A stretch of DNA of 64,000 nucleotides from the NCBI GenBank assembly GCA_020027875.1, contig JAHRHA010000037.1, forward strand, positions 23,626-87,625. Direction: 5' to 3'. Position 1 is the stretch's first letter; each line of letters begins with the position of its first letter. Of this stretch, positions 8,918-18,156 are shown in pieces. The position numbers and the translations under genes were made by a program. This DNA comes from Micromonosporaceae bacterium. GTDB lineage: Bacteria; Actinomycetota; Actinomycetes; Mycobacteriales; Micromonosporaceae. A model generated the notes under the pieces. It searched no databases, was not told the origin of the DNA, and saw nothing but the letters and a program-made list of their open reading frames with translations.

Positions 8918-10426
8918 TTAGAGGGTGACGGCGTTGAGGACTAGTTGGGGCGCGAGGCCTATCACCAGGGCCGCAATGGTGACGGCGGCCAGCACCACGC
9001 TGGCCGCCACCGGGACGCGCGGCCAGACCGCCCTAGCGGCCGACGACGGATCCGGCGACCCGAAGAGCGACGCGGCCGCCCGCACGTAGTAGGCCAGCCC
9101 TACCACCGCGTTGAGCGCCACCACCACCGCGAGCCACCCGGCTCCCCCGTCCAGCAGGGCGCGAACAATGGTGACCTTGGCGAACAATCCGGCGAGGCCG
9201 GGCGGGAGGCCGGCGAGCCCCGCCATGGCCAGCACGAATGCGCCCGCGACCCATGGCCGGCGGCGGGCCGCCCCGCGGTAGTCGTCCAGCGTGCCACCGT
9301 CCGCAGAGCCCCGCAGCGCCACGACCGCACCGAAGGCGCCCAGCTCCAGCACAACATAGAAGACCGTATACGCGAGGACGGCCGTCACGATCACCGGCGT
9401 GGCCGAGAGCGAGCGGCCCGAGGAGAGCGCGAACGCACCCAGCGGGGCGAGGATGTAACCCGCCTGAGCTACCGACGACCAGGCGAGCAGGCGCACCATC
9501 CGGCGCTGCCGGAGCGCGGCCAGGTTGCCCACGGTCATGGTGAGCACTGCCAGCGCGGCCAGCGCCGGCCCGGCGACGTCCAGCCAGGGTTCGAGCGCGC
9601 CGACCGCAACGATGAGCAGCGCGATCACGCCGCCGACCTTCGAGGCCGTCGAGAGATAGGCGGCGATCGGCAGGGGTGCACCGTCGTACGTCGACGGCGC
9701 CCAAGCGTGGAACGGCACCGCCGCGACCTTGAAGGCGAGCCCAACCAGCACCAGCACGACGGCCGCCGAGACCAAGGGCACCGAGCGGAGCTCTGCACGC
9801 GACTCCAAGGCACCCGCGAGCAGGCGAATGTGGACCGTCCCGGTCGCGCCGTAGAGCAACGCGGCCCCCAGCAGCGTCACCGACGTCGACACCACCGACA
9901 CGACGAAGAACGTCACCGCCGCCTCGGCCGAGGCGACCGATCGCCGGCGCAGCCCCACTAGGACGTAGAGCGGCAGTGTCAGCGTCTCCATCGCGATGAT
10001 CAGCGTAATCAGGTCACCGGAGGCACCCAGCACGACGCCGCCGGTCATGGAGCACGCCAGCAGGAAGCAGTACTCCCCGGCCGGCACCTCCCCGGTGCGC
10101 AGCGCCGACACCGACAACCCCAGGACGACCACCGTGGCGGTTGCGAAGAGGATGCCCACGAGCGTGGCAGTGCCGTCCCACTGAAAGGAGCAGACCCTCT
10201 CGCTCGCGATGGTGACGCCGGGGATATCAGGCGGCTCCAGGCAGAAGGTGGCCCGTGAGCCGCCCCGAGAGCCCCACCAGCATGCGACGCCGGTGACCAG
10301 GCCACCGAGCAGCGTCACCGAGAGCACCAACGCCCGCCGGCCGGGTGCGACCAGGTCACTAAGGAAAGCGAGCAACGCAGTGCCGCCGGCGCAGTAGGCC
10401 GGGAGGAGAGCAGTGTGGTCAATCAT
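8918..10426 (-). CDS. nuoN: NADH-quinone oxidoreductase subunit N
   Basis: 502-residue antiporter-like membrane subunit of complex I with about 14 hydrophobic segments. It contains the family blocks AMETLTLPLYVLVGLRRRS, KVAAVPFHAWAPSTYDGAP and LAWSSVAQAGYILAPL, with the proton-channel lysine and glutamate in place. I set the start at ATG 10426, which overlaps the nuoM stop as ATGA; the longer frame upstream is antisense-like low-complexity sequence. It is the last gene of the cluster and is followed by a family-1 repeat that could terminate transcription. Confidence 0.94.
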   Translation of the reverse strand: MIDHTALLPAYCAGGTALLAFLSDLVAPGRRALVLSVTLLGGLVTGVACWWGSRGGSRATFCLEPPDIPGVTIASERVCSFQWDGTATLVGILFATATVVVLGLSVSALRTGEVPAGEYCFLLACSMTGGVVLGASGDLITLIIAMETLTLPLYVLVGLRRRSVASAEAAVTFFVVSVVSTSVTLLGAALLYGATGTVHIRLLAGALESRAELRSVPLVSAAVVLVLVGLAFKVAAVPFHAWAPSTYDGAPLPIAAYLSTASKVGGVIALLIVAVGALEPWLDVAGPALAALAVLTMTVGNLAALRQRRMVRLLAWSSVAQAGYILAPLGAFALSSGRSLSATPVIVTAVLAYTVFYVVLELGAFGAVVALRGSADGGTLDDYRGAARRRPWVAGAFVLAMAGLAGLPPGLAGLFAKVTIVRALLDGGAGWLAVVVALNAVVGLAYYVRAAASLFGSPDPSSAARAVWPRVPVAASVVLAAVTIAALVIGLAPQLVLNAVTL

Positions 10427-11979
10427 GGCGAGCCCACCACCCCGATCAACGCCTCCACCGGCACAGCGGAGAGCTCGGTCACGAGCGCGGGGACAAGCCC
10501 GAGCACGAGTGCGAGCACGACCAGCGGAGCCCAGGACCACACCTCGGCTCCGGCGAGCCGCGCCGGCGTCAACGACGAAACGGCCGGTGACGGCGGCCCA
10601 TGGGTCACCTGGCGCAGCATCCGCATGAAGTACGCCGCGGCCAGCGCCGCGCCGACGGCGGCGAGCACGCCGAGCACTATCCAGAATGGACCGCCACGGG
10701 AGAATGCTGCGACGACGGCGAAGGCCTCACCCCAGAATCCGGCCAGCCCCGGCAGACCGAGGGAGGCGATCGCGGCGTACCCCAACAGACCGGAGAGCCC
10801 CGGCGCCGTCTCCCGCAGCCCGCCAAGCTCGCCCAGCGCTCCGGTGTGCGCTCGATCCTTGATCGCCCCGGCGAGGAAGAAGAGAAGACCGGTGATGATG
10901 CCGTGGGCGATGTTTCCGATCAACGCGGCCTGGAAGCCGACCGAGGTGAGGGTCGCGATCCCGAGCAGCACGAACCCCATGTGCCCGACCGACGAGTAGG
11001 CGATGAGCCGTTTCAGGTCGGTCTGGGCCAGGCAGACAAGCCCACCGACAAGGATGGCCATGACCGCGAGGACGCCCAGCACCGGCGCCACCGCCTCCGC
11101 CCCGGCGGGTGCCACCCCGACCGCGACCCGCAGGAGCCCGTACGTGCCCATCTTCAGCAGCACCCCGGCCAGAATGACCGAGCCGACCGTCGGCGCCTCC
11201 GTATGCGCATCCGGCAGCCAGGTGTGCAGCGGCCAGAGGGGACTCTTCACCGCGAAGGCGAGAGCGAGCAGGATGAACGCGGCGAGTTGGACGCCGTAGG
11301 GCATGGCCGGGCCCGCCGCCGTCGACAGGGCGACGAGGTCGGCGGTGCCGGCACTGGCTACCACGGTGAAGACACCCACCAGCAACAGCAGGGACCCGAG
11401 CAGCGTGTAGAGCACGAACTTTCGTGCCGCGTGCCGGCGCCGCTCGCCGCCCCAGATGGCGATGACCGCGTACATCGGCAGCAGGACGACCTCGAAGAAG
11501 ACGAAGAAGAGCACGAGGTCCAAGGCGAGGAACACCCCGACGATGCCGAGTTCGATCACGAGCAACAGAGCGGCGAGGTGACGGCCGCGCACCGGTCCAC
11601 CGCCGGAATCCGGCACCCGCCAACAGGTGTAGAGCGCGCACAAGAGGGTCAGCAGGGTCGTCAAGACAACAAGCGGGTACGAGATGCCGTCCACTCCAAT
11701 GTGGAAGCGCAGATCGAGACCGGGCACCCAGGGCAGATCCAGCTCAACCCACGGCGACACGACAATGCCGTACGGGTAGCTCGGAACCGGATCGACCAGG
11801 GCCTGCGTGGAGCGGGAGAGCAGCAACAGCACACTGGCCACGAAGGCGACGCCTGCGGCGACCGTCGCGAGGATCCGCGCCGCCCGATCGCCCTCCGCCG
11901 GCAGCGTCGCCGCCGCGATCGCCCCCACCGTCGGCGCGACCAGGGTGACGAGCAGCAGGATCTGGTTGGCCTCCAGCAT
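10423..11979 (-). CDS. nuoM: NADH-quinone oxidoreductase subunit M
   Basis: 518-residue proton-pumping membrane subunit, close to the usual 500-510. Landmarks are LRFHIGVDGISYPLVVLTTL, FFVFFEVVLLPMYAVIAIWGG (channel Glu), KSPLWPLHTWLPDAHTEAP and RLIAYSSVGHMGFVLLG. The ATG at 11979 overlaps the nuoL stop codon (ATGA). The upstream extension of the open frame to 12462 lies inside nuoL and is not real. Both junctions overlap by 1-4 nt, indicating translational coupling. Confidence 0.95.
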   Translation of the reverse strand: MLEANQILLLVTLVAPTVGAIAAATLPAEGDRAARILATVAAGVAFVASVLLLLSRSTQALVDPVPSYPYGIVVSPWVELDLPWVPGLDLRFHIGVDGISYPLVVLTTLLTLLCALYTCWRVPDSGGGPVRGRHLAALLLVIELGIVGVFLALDLVLFFVFFEVVLLPMYAVIAIWGGERRRHAARKFVLYTLLGSLLLLVGVFTVVASAGTADLVALSTAAGPAMPYGVQLAAFILLALAFAVKSPLWPLHTWLPDAHTEAPTVGSVILAGVLLKMGTYGLLRVAVGVAPAGAEAVAPVLGVLAVMAILVGGLVCLAQTDLKRLIAYSSVGHMGFVLLGIATLTSVGFQAALIGNIAHGIITGLLFFLAGAIKDRAHTGALGELGGLRETAPGLSGLLGYAAIASLGLPGLAGFWGEAFAVVAAFSRGGPFWIVLGVLAAVGAALAAAYFMRMLRQVTHGPPSPAVSSLTPARLAGAEVWSWAPLVVLALVLGLVPALVTELSAVPVEALIGVVGSP

Positions 11980-13844
11980 CACGGCCACACCCCTCCGATC
12001 GCGACGGCGGCGAGGCCCAGAACGGCGGCGCCGCCGAGTACGGCGGTGACCGCTCGCGGCAGCCCGGCCCGGTGTGCGCGGGCGACCACACCGCCAAGGC
12101 TCAGCGTGCCCTGGCCCGTCGCCTCCACCACACCGTCCACGCCGGACTCGTCGGCTCGGCGCACCGCCCGGGCGAGCGCGGTGACCGGGCGGACAACCAA
12201 CGCGTGCTGCACCGCGTCGAGGTAGAAGGCGTTGCCGAACAACGGCCGCAGCGGCCCTAGGACGCGCGCGGGATCGTCTGCGGGCCGTACCCGCCACGCC
12301 CACCACACGCCCGCGATGGCGAGGGCCGCCCAGACCAGCGGCACCGCCGCCTCGGCTCCGATCGTGAACCCCTCCGGGGCACCCAGAGCCTCGGCGAAGG
12401 CGGGAGACAAGGCCGCAAAGCCGAGTAGTGCGCTGGGCACCGCGAGCGCGACCACGGGCCACGCCATCGGACGGGACGGCTCATGCCCATGCGACGCCTC
12501 CGGCGAGCGCGGCTGCCCGAAGAACGTGCGCAGCCATACTCGAGTGGCGTAGCCGGCCGTGATGAACACCGTGGCCAGCCCGACGCCATAGACGAGCAGG
12601 TTGCGCCAACCCGAGCCAGCGACCGCGACGTGCAGGATCTCCTCTTTGCTGAAGAATCCGGCTAGTGGCGGCAGACCCACGAGCGATGCGAGGCCGATGG
12701 TCGTGCACCAGAACGTGACCGGCATTGAGCGCCGGAGCCCGCCCATGCGCGACATGAGATTCGTGCCGACGGCGTGGATGACCGAGCCGGCCGCGAGGAA
12801 CAGCAGCGCCTTGAACGCGGCGTGGGTCAGCAGATGGAAGAGCGCGGCCGCCGGTGCGCCCACGGCAAGCGCTCCGGTCATGTATGCGATCTGCGAAACG
12901 GTCGACCACGCCAGCACTCGCTTGATGTCATCCTGCACGGTGGCGGCCAACGCCCCCAGCAGCATTGTCACCGCGGCGATCACGGCGAGGACGTTGAGGG
13001 CGGTCGGCGACGCCACGAAGAGGGGGAAGAGCCGGGCGACCACATAGATCCCGGCGGCGACCATCGTCGCGGCGTGGATGAGGGCACTGATCGGGGTCGG
13101 GCCGGCCATGGCGTCCGGCAGCCAGGTGTGCAGCGGGAACTGCGCGCTCTTGCCGGCGACGCCGCAGAGCAGCAGCAGGCAGACCACGGTGATCGTGGTT
13201 GGGTCCAGGACACCGGGGGCGAGCACGTCGGCCAGGCGGAAGCTGCCTGCCCGGACGCCAAGGATCACGATGCCGAGCAGGAATCCGACATCGCCGACCC
13301 GCGTCACCAGGAAGGCCTTGACCGCAGCGGCCGGCGCCTCGGGGAGCCGACGGTCGTGGGCGATGAGCAGGTACGAGCAGATGCCCATCACCTCCCAGCC
13401 GATGAGCAGCATGATGAGGTCGCCGGCAACGACGACGATCAGCATCGCCGCGGTGAAGAGGCTGATCTGGGCGGCATACGGCGCGTAGCGATCGTCGGAG
13501 CGAAGGTAGGCGGTGGAGAAGACCTGCACCGCCAGGGCCACCACCCCGACCGCGATCGCCACGTACACGGCAGCGGAGTCGAGTCGGACGCCGACGGTCA
13601 CCTCAAAGTCGCCGCTGAGCCCACCGGTTCGGCTCGCAAGCTCGCCGAAGGTGGCGACGGCGTGGCTCGTCTCGACCACGCCGTCGACGGTGAATGCGAG
13701 CACGATGGCAACGACGAGGGCAACGCCCGCGCCGACGATACCGAGGAGCCCGGCCCAGAGGCGGGAGGCATGGGGGAGCAGAAAACCAAGGAGCGCCATG
13801 GCGAAGGGGACGAGCGGCAGCGCCGCCCCGAGCATCCCCGTCAC
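11979..13844 (-). CDS. nuoL: NADH-quinone oxidoreductase subunit L
   Basis: 621-residue distal antiporter-like subunit of complex I. Visible blocks are LIGWEVMGICSYLLIAHDRR, KSAQFPLHTWLPDAMAGPTPISALIHAATMVAAGIYVVARL and RVLAWSTVSQIAYMTGAL, followed by a long lateral-helix-like C-terminal region. The GTG at 13844 overlaps the nuoK stop as GTGA. Length matches E. coli NuoL (613). Confidence 0.95.
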   Translation of the reverse strand: MTGMLGAALPLVPFAMALLGFLLPHASRLWAGLLGIVGAGVALVVAIVLAFTVDGVVETSHAVATFGELASRTGGLSGDFEVTVGVRLDSAAVYVAIAVGVVALAVQVFSTAYLRSDDRYAPYAAQISLFTAAMLIVVVAGDLIMLLIGWEVMGICSYLLIAHDRRLPEAPAAAVKAFLVTRVGDVGFLLGIVILGVRAGSFRLADVLAPGVLDPTTITVVCLLLLCGVAGKSAQFPLHTWLPDAMAGPTPISALIHAATMVAAGIYVVARLFPLFVASPTALNVLAVIAAVTMLLGALAATVQDDIKRVLAWSTVSQIAYMTGALAVGAPAAALFHLLTHAAFKALLFLAAGSVIHAVGTNLMSRMGGLRRSMPVTFWCTTIGLASLVGLPPLAGFFSKEEILHVAVAGSGWRNLLVYGVGLATVFITAGYATRVWLRTFFGQPRSPEASHGHEPSRPMAWPVVALAVPSALLGFAALSPAFAEALGAPEGFTIGAEAAVPLVWAALAIAGVWWAWRVRPADDPARVLGPLRPLFGNAFYLDAVQHALVVRPVTALARAVRRADESGVDGVVEATGQGTLSLGGVVARAHRAGLPRAVTAVLGGAAVLGLAAVAIGGVWP

Positions 13845-14260
13845 GGGATGACCTCCACCGACCAGGGCGACGCCGTTCGTGCGTTGGAGGACCAGGTATC
13901 GCCATCGAGCGGTACCGCCTCGCCCGAGCCCGCGGCTTCGCCGAGCCGTTCCTCGTAACTCAGCGGGACCTCATCGACCTGGACCGACTGGCGCAACCGG
14001 TAGAGCTGAAGCACAATCGCGAGCCCCACGCCGACCTCCGCCGCCGCGAGCACGATGACAAAGAGGGCAAACACGCCACCGGTATGCGGGAGCGCCGCGC
14101 GCACGGTTGTGTCTGCTGTCACCAGCACCAGGTTGACTGCGTTGAGGATCAGCTCGACCGCCATCAGCAGGAGCACTGCGTTGCGCCGCGTGAGCACGCC
14201 GTACACACCGAGTCCAAACAACAACGCCGCGATGACGTACGGGATCACGGGGTGCATCAT
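13841..14260 (-). CDS. nuoK: NADH-quinone oxidoreductase subunit K
   Basis: 139-residue protein. The first 100 residues are a standard NuoK with three spans and the conserved glutamates in LLLMAVELILNAVNLVLV and VLAAAEVGVGLAIVLQLYR. About 40 extra C-terminal residues are polar (YEERLGEAAGSGEAV and beyond), longer than E. coli NuoK (100). The start is ATG 14260, overlapping the nuoJ stop as ATGA; a second ATG at 14257 is also possible. Coupled downstream to nuoL. Confidence 0.93.
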   Translation of the reverse strand: MMHPVIPYVIAALLFGLGVYGVLTRRNAVLLLMAVELILNAVNLVLVTADTTVRAALPHTGGVFALFVIVLAAAEVGVGLAIVLQLYRLRQSVQVDEVPLSYEERLGEAAGSGEAVPLDGDTWSSNARTASPWSVEVIP

Positions 14261-14766
14261 CTCCCTACCCTCGCGCTCACGTCCGGCCGGGAGATCACGA
14301 TGGCGCCGACGAGGGCGGCGAGCAGCAGCACCGACAGCACCTCGAACGGGAGCACCCAACTGCGGAAGATGGCCGCCCCGACCTCCTCGGCACCGGCACC
14401 GTCGGCCAGATCCACAGTGGACCACTGATAGGCGTCGATGAGCAGGGCGGCGAGGCCGAGACCCGCGCCGCCGCCGATCAGCAGGCCGGGCCAGCGCGAC
14501 CGGTCCAGGTCCTCGCTCACTCCGATGGGCGCCCGGGTGAGCATCACCGCGAAGAGAAGGAGCACTACGACGGCGCCAACGTAGATCAACACCTGGACCC
14601 AGGCCACGAGCTCCGCGCTAAGCACCAGGTAGAGGCCGGCCAGTGAGCCGAGCGCGACCACCAGCCAGAGGCCGGCCCGTACGATCTGGCGGGTTGTTAC
14701 GACAGCCGCCGCGGCTCCGACCGCGACGGCTCCCAAGGCCAGCATCAGGACGTCGGCTGTGGTCAT
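14257..14766 (-). CDS. nuoJ: NADH-quinone oxidoreductase subunit J
   Basis: 169-residue membrane subunit with five hydrophobic segments. It contains the NuoJ signature ELVAWVQVLIYVGAVVVLLLFAVMLTR. The start at ATG 14766 (MTTADVLMLAL) is where family homology begins; the open frame continues upstream only as non-coding sequence. It heads the nuoJKLMN sub-block, separated from nuoI by a glycosyltransferase gene on the other strand, so it needs its own promoter in the 163-nt divergent gap. Confidence 0.93.
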   Translation of the reverse strand: MTTADVLMLALGAVAVGAAAAVVTTRQIVRAGLWLVVALGSLAGLYLVLSAELVAWVQVLIYVGAVVVLLLFAVMLTRAPIGVSEDLDRSRWPGLLIGGGAGLGLAALLIDAYQWSTVDLADGAGAEEVGAAIFRSWVLPFEVLSVLLLAALVGAIVISRPDVSARVGR

Positions 14767-14929
14767 CGCCGGCCCGCCCAGCCGAGGCTGCAGGCGCGAC
14801 GACAGGCCAGCACAGTCATGGCCGACATCCTGCCACCAAACGGGCCGCGTACACAGAACCCAACACGGTGACCCAAACAGACCCGCGATAGTGTTTTGCG
14901 TGCCTCTAAGCGCGGTGAACAGGAGTGAT

Positions 14930-15910
14930 GTGACGGTCGAGTCTGCCCCGGTGCTGTCCGTCGTCATCCCGATGTTCAACGAGGAGGAGGTCCTGCCCAT
15001 CCTCGTGGACCGACTTCGCCCCGTGCTCGAGGGGACCGGCGAGCCTTACGAGGTCGTCGCGGTCGACGACGGCAGCACGGACTCGACCGCGGCACAGCTG
15101 GCGGGTATCCGCCGGATCTGGCCCCAGGTCCGGATCATCCGGCTCCGCCGAAACTCGGGCCACCAGGCGGCGCTCACCGCCGGCATGCACCGAGCGTTCG
15201 GGCAGTACGTTGCCAGCCTCGACGCGGATCTGCAGGACCCGCCCGAGAAGATCCCCGAGATGCTTGCGCTCGCTCGCACCGAGGGACTGGACATCGTGTA
15301 CGGCGTTCGGGGCGACCGCAGGTCGGACACGATGATCAAGCGGCGGAGCGCCGCGGCGTACTACTGGCTCATGCGGCGCCTCGCCGGGGTGCAGGTCCAC
15401 TCCCACGCCGGCGACTTCCGGCTGCTCAGCCGAGCCACCGTCGACGCGCTGCGCCAGCTGCCGGAGCACCAGCCGGTGTATCGGCTGCTGGTGCCGTGGA
15501 TCGGCTTTCCCAGCGGCGAGGTCAGCTACACCCGCGCGGGGCGCGCGGCCGGGCGTACGAAGTATCCCCTCACCAAGATGGTCCGGCTCGCGGCCGACAG
15601 CGTTACCAACTTCTCTGCCGCGCCGCTGCGGATCGCCACCTGGCTAGGCTTGATCAGCTTCTTCTTCTGCCTACTCATGCTGGGTTACGTCGTGGTCGTC
15701 TTCGCGCTGGACAAAACGGTGCAGGGCTGGGCCTCGGTGCTGGCGACTGTGTTGTTCCTCGGAGCCGTGCAGCTGCTCAGCCTTGGCCTGCTCGGGGAGT
15801 ACCTCGGCCGTCTCTACGCCTCGGCGCAGGGACGGCCGGCATACTTCATCGGCTATGACTCGGCCGAGGAGCCGGCTGCGATGCCAACTCCGCCGCGCCG
15901 GACAGCGTAG
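14930..15910 (+). CDS. GtrB/DPM1-like family 2 glycosyltransferase
   Basis: 326-residue membrane-bound polyprenyl-phosphate sugar transferase. The GT-A domain has LSVVIPMFNEEEVLP, VVAVDDGSTDST, LRRNSGHQAALTAGM and SLDADLQDPPE (the DxD-like metal site). Two C-terminal membrane spans follow at about 230-310, the GtrB/bactoprenol glucosyltransferase layout. The start is GTG 14930, with AGGAG 4-5 nt before it; GTG 14900 is the alternative. It probably charges a lipid carrier with a hexose for envelope glycans. It lies on the opposite strand inside the nuo cluster between nuoJ and nuoI. Confidence 0.88.
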   Translation: MTVESAPVLSVVIPMFNEEEVLPILVDRLRPVLEGTGEPYEVVAVDDGSTDSTAAQLAGIRRIWPQVRIIRLRRNSGHQAALTAGMHRAFGQYVASLDADLQDPPEKIPEMLALARTEGLDIVYGVRGDRRSDTMIKRRSAAAYYWLMRRLAGVQVHSHAGDFRLLSRATVDALRQLPEHQPVYRLLVPWIGFPSGEVSYTRAGRAAGRTKYPLTKMVRLAADSVTNFSAAPLRIATWLGLISFFFCLLMLGYVVVVFALDKTVQGWASVLATVLFLGAVQLLSLGLLGEYLGRLYASAQGRPAYFIGYDSAEEPAAMPTPPRRTA

Positions 15911-15953
15911 CGTTGCCATCACGCTGCATCCGCTGTGACGTCCACCGACGCAT

Positions 15954-16003
15954 TGATCACCGGGTTCTCGGGCAGCGATCAGGGCACCAGAACACGGTGA
16001 TCA
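15954..16003. terminator. 15-bp inverted repeat between convergent genes
   Basis: The left arm TGATCACCGGGTTCT and right arm AGAACACGGTGATCA match at 14 of 15 positions across a 20-nt loop. It lies between the glycosyltransferase stop and the nuoI stop, so a shared terminator is the simplest reading. There is no T-run. Confidence 0.55.
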
Positions 16004-16022
16004 TCGCAGCGCTCGAGGCTGG

Positions 16023-16529
16023 CTAGGTCTGGCGCGCGGCGGCGGCCGCCTGCTCCTTTGCGGGCTCACCGTTCGGGTCGTGCGCGGGTGGGGCCGGCAC
16101 GGTCCACATCCATTCGCGCAGCGTCTCCTTTTCGTGCAGAAGTTCACGAATGTCGTACTCGGCGTACTCGAACTCCGGCGACCAGTACAGCGCGTCGAAC
16201 GGGCAGGCCTCGATGCAGATCCCGCAGTACATACAGAGCGAGAAGTCGATGGCGAAGCGGTCGAGCACAGGTCGCTGCCTCGGCCGGGCCGCGCCGGGCA
16301 ATACGACCTCCTCCTTATGCGAGTCGATGTAAATGCACCAGTCTGGACATTCGCGGGCGCAGAGCATGCAGGAGGTGCAGTTCTCCTCGAACAGCGCGAT
16401 CACCCCGCGGGAGCGGGGTGGCAGGTCAGGCTCGACGTCCGGGTACTGGTGCGTGTGCGACCGGCGCGTCATCGTCTTCAGCGTGACCGCGAGCCCCTTC
16501 GCAAGCCCCACACCCGGAACTTCGCTCAT
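16023..16529 (-). CDS. nuoI: NADH-quinone oxidoreductase subunit I (2x 4Fe-4S)
   Basis: 168-residue ferredoxin-like subunit carrying clusters N6a/N6b in the peripheral arm. Both CxxCxxCxxxCP motifs are intact: [12 protein letters not shown] and [32 protein letters not shown] aligns with the N-terminus I remember for Streptomyces second-cluster NuoI, favouring ATG 16529 over ATG 16538; AGGA also lies about 9 nt upstream of 16529. The gene is isolated between two opposite-strand genes, unusual for complex I, so it needs a private promoter in the 69-nt divergent gap. Confidence 0.93.
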   Translation of the reverse strand: MSEVPGVGLAKGLAVTLKTMTRRSHTHQYPDVEPDLPPRSRGVIALFEENCTSCMLCARECPDWCIYIDSHKEEVVLPGAARPRQRPVLDRFAIDFSLCMYCGICIEACPFDALYWSPEFEYAEYDIRELLHEKETLREWMWTVPAPPAHDPNGEPAKEQAAAAARQT

Positions 16530-16598
16530 GCCCACCATCCTGCCGCCTCGCCGCGCCGAGCGCGAGCCCCAAGCCGATCCATTGACTAGGATGGTCTC

Positions 16599-17183
16599 GT
16601 GACCGCAGCGCTGAGCGAGGATTCTCCGCCCGTGGATGGGTGGACCACGGACGACCTCGACGAGCTGCCCGAGGATGGCCGCCGCCGGGAACTCATCGAT
16701 GGAGTACTCATAGTGTCCCCCAGTCCCTCAGCCATGCACCAGACTCTTGCTGGTCGTCTCATGGTCGCGCTGGAGGCGTTGTGCCCCGCTGAGTTCAATG
16801 TGACCCAGGCCGTCGAGATTCGCGTAAACCGACGCCGGTCACTCATCCCGGACGTCCTCGTGACGACGGACGAGGCGGCCGCCCGTGGACCGTCCAGGTT
16901 CTCCCCGCACGAGGTCGTGCTCGTCGTCGAGATCGTCTCGCCCGGGTCGCAGACTATGGACCGGTTCGCCAAGCCCGCCCTCTACGCTGAGGCCGGAATT
17001 CCGTTCTACTGGCGCATCGAGACCGTGGACGGCATCGAGGTGCACACTCACCGGCTCGATGTGTCGACCGGAACCTATGTCGAGAACGGCCTGTTCACCA
17101 CGCTCATTGACGTCGGTGAGCCGTGGCCAATCAAGATCCCGATCGGCCGGATAACGCCGCGCCACTTTGCGTCCGGCGCATAG
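16599..17183 (+). CDS. Uma2/DUF820 family protein (restriction-endonuclease-like fold)
   Basis: 194-residue Uma2-family protein with a PD-(D/E)XK nuclease-like fold. The family pattern is visible: an N-terminal [35 protein letters not shown] (the PD motif) and [36 protein letters not shown] (the E-x-V element). The catalytic-type Asp and Glu are retained, but the function of this very common actinobacterial and cyanobacterial family is unknown. The start is GTG 16599. It sits on the opposite strand between nuoI and nuoH and converges on nuoH with only 4 nt between stops, suggesting insertion into an older operon. Confidence 0.85.
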   Translation: MTAALSEDSPPVDGWTTDDLDELPEDGRRRELIDGVLIVSPSPSAMHQTLAGRLMVALEALCPAEFNVTQAVEIRVNRRRSLIPDVLVTTDEAAARGPSRFSPHEVVLVVEIVSPGSQTMDRFAKPALYAEAGIPFYWRIETVDGIEVHTHRLDVSTGTYVENGLFTTLIDVGEPWPIKIPIGRITPRHFASGA

Positions 17184-17187
17184 CGGC

Positions 17188-18156
17188 TCAGGTCAGCCAG
17201 ACCTTGACGCCGGCGGTGAGCACGAGCTGGAGCAGGGCCAGCGGTACCAACCCGAGCCAGCACAGCCGCTGCAGCTGATCCTCGCGGAGGCGCGGATAGG
17301 CGACCCGGAGCCAGATGACGACGAACGAAACCGCGAAGATCTTGATCAGAGTCCAAAGCCAGCCGAGCTCGGTGTCGAGGCCGAACGGGCCCTTCCAGCC
17401 GCCAAGAAAGAGCACCGTCGTCAGCGCCGCGATCACCACGATCCCGACATACTCCGCGAGCAGGAAGAACGCGAAGCGAAGCCCGGTGTACTCCGTCAGA
17501 TAGCCGAAGACAAGCTCCGAGTCGGCGATCGGCATGTCGAAGGGCGGCCGGCGGATCTCGGCAAGCCCTGCGACAAAGAAGACCACGAGCGCCGGCAGCT
17601 GCCACAGCAGCCACCACGGCCGCCACGCCTCCACGATGCCGGTCAACGAGAGGGTGCCCGCCGCCATGGCGACGCTCGCGGCGGCGAGCACGAACGGCAG
17701 CTCGTACCCGAGCAGCTGCGCCGCCGCACGCAACCCGCCGAGCAGCGAGTACTTGTTCGCCGACGCCCACGACGCCATCAGCACAGAGACCACCCCGAGC
17801 CCGACCACGGCCAAAACGAGGAACAGCCCAATATCGAGCGACTGACCGACCAAGCCACCGGGACCGAGCGGGATAACGAGCAGGACGACGAGGTACGGCA
17901 GCAGCGCCACAAAAGGCGCCAGCTTGAACACGGGCGCGTCGGCCGCGGCCGGAGTCACGCTCTCCTTCTGCACAAACTTGACCCCATCGGCGATGAGCTG
18001 CGCCCACCCGTGGAACGCGCCCGCGTACATCGGCCCCAGCCGGCCCTGCATGTGGGCCATGACCTTGTGCTCAGCCTGACCCACGATGAGCGGCAGAGTC
18101 AGGAACGCGACCACCACGCCCGCGATCCGGATGGTCAGCTCCAGCCAGACCGGCAT
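17188..18156 (-). CDS. nuoH: NADH-quinone oxidoreductase subunit H
   Basis: 322-residue membrane subunit with eight or more spans that helps form the quinone chamber. Family signatures are MAHMQGRLGPMYAGAFHGWAQLIADGVKF, the ASANKYSLLGGLR loop, AEIRRPPFDMPIADSELVFGYLTEYTG and the C-terminal RVAYPRLREDQL. The ATG at 18156 directly abuts the nuoC stop codon, so nothing (in particular no nuoD) lies between them. Confidence 0.95.
   Translation of the reverse strand: MPVWLELTIRIAGVVVAFLTLPLIVGQAEHKVMAHMQGRLGPMYAGAFHGWAQLIADGVKFVQKESVTPAAADAPVFKLAPFVALLPYLVVLLVIPLGPGGLVGQSLDIGLFLVLAVVGLGVVSVLMASWASANKYSLLGGLRAAAQLLGYELPFVLAAASVAMAAGTLSLTGIVEAWRPWWLLWQLPALVVFFVAGLAEIRRPPFDMPIADSELVFGYLTEYTGLRFAFFLLAEYVGIVVIAALTTVLFLGGWKGPFGLDTELGWLWTLIKIFAVSFVVIWLRVAYPRLREDQLQRLCWLGLVPLALLQLVLTAGVKVWLT

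Noticed and set aside
10600..12225. A 541-residue plus-strand open frame
   Set aside because: It is antisense to nuoM and the end of nuoL, with a biased His/Gly/Arg/Gln composition typical of GC-rich shadows and no domain.
12774..13958. A 394-residue plus-strand open frame
   Set aside because: Antisense to nuoL, low-complexity His/Asp/Gly-rich sequence; a mirror of high-GC codon usage.
14930..17183. Phage or transposon insertion in the nuo cluster
   Set aside because: No transposase, integrase, terminal repeats or target-site duplications are visible around the two inserted genes.
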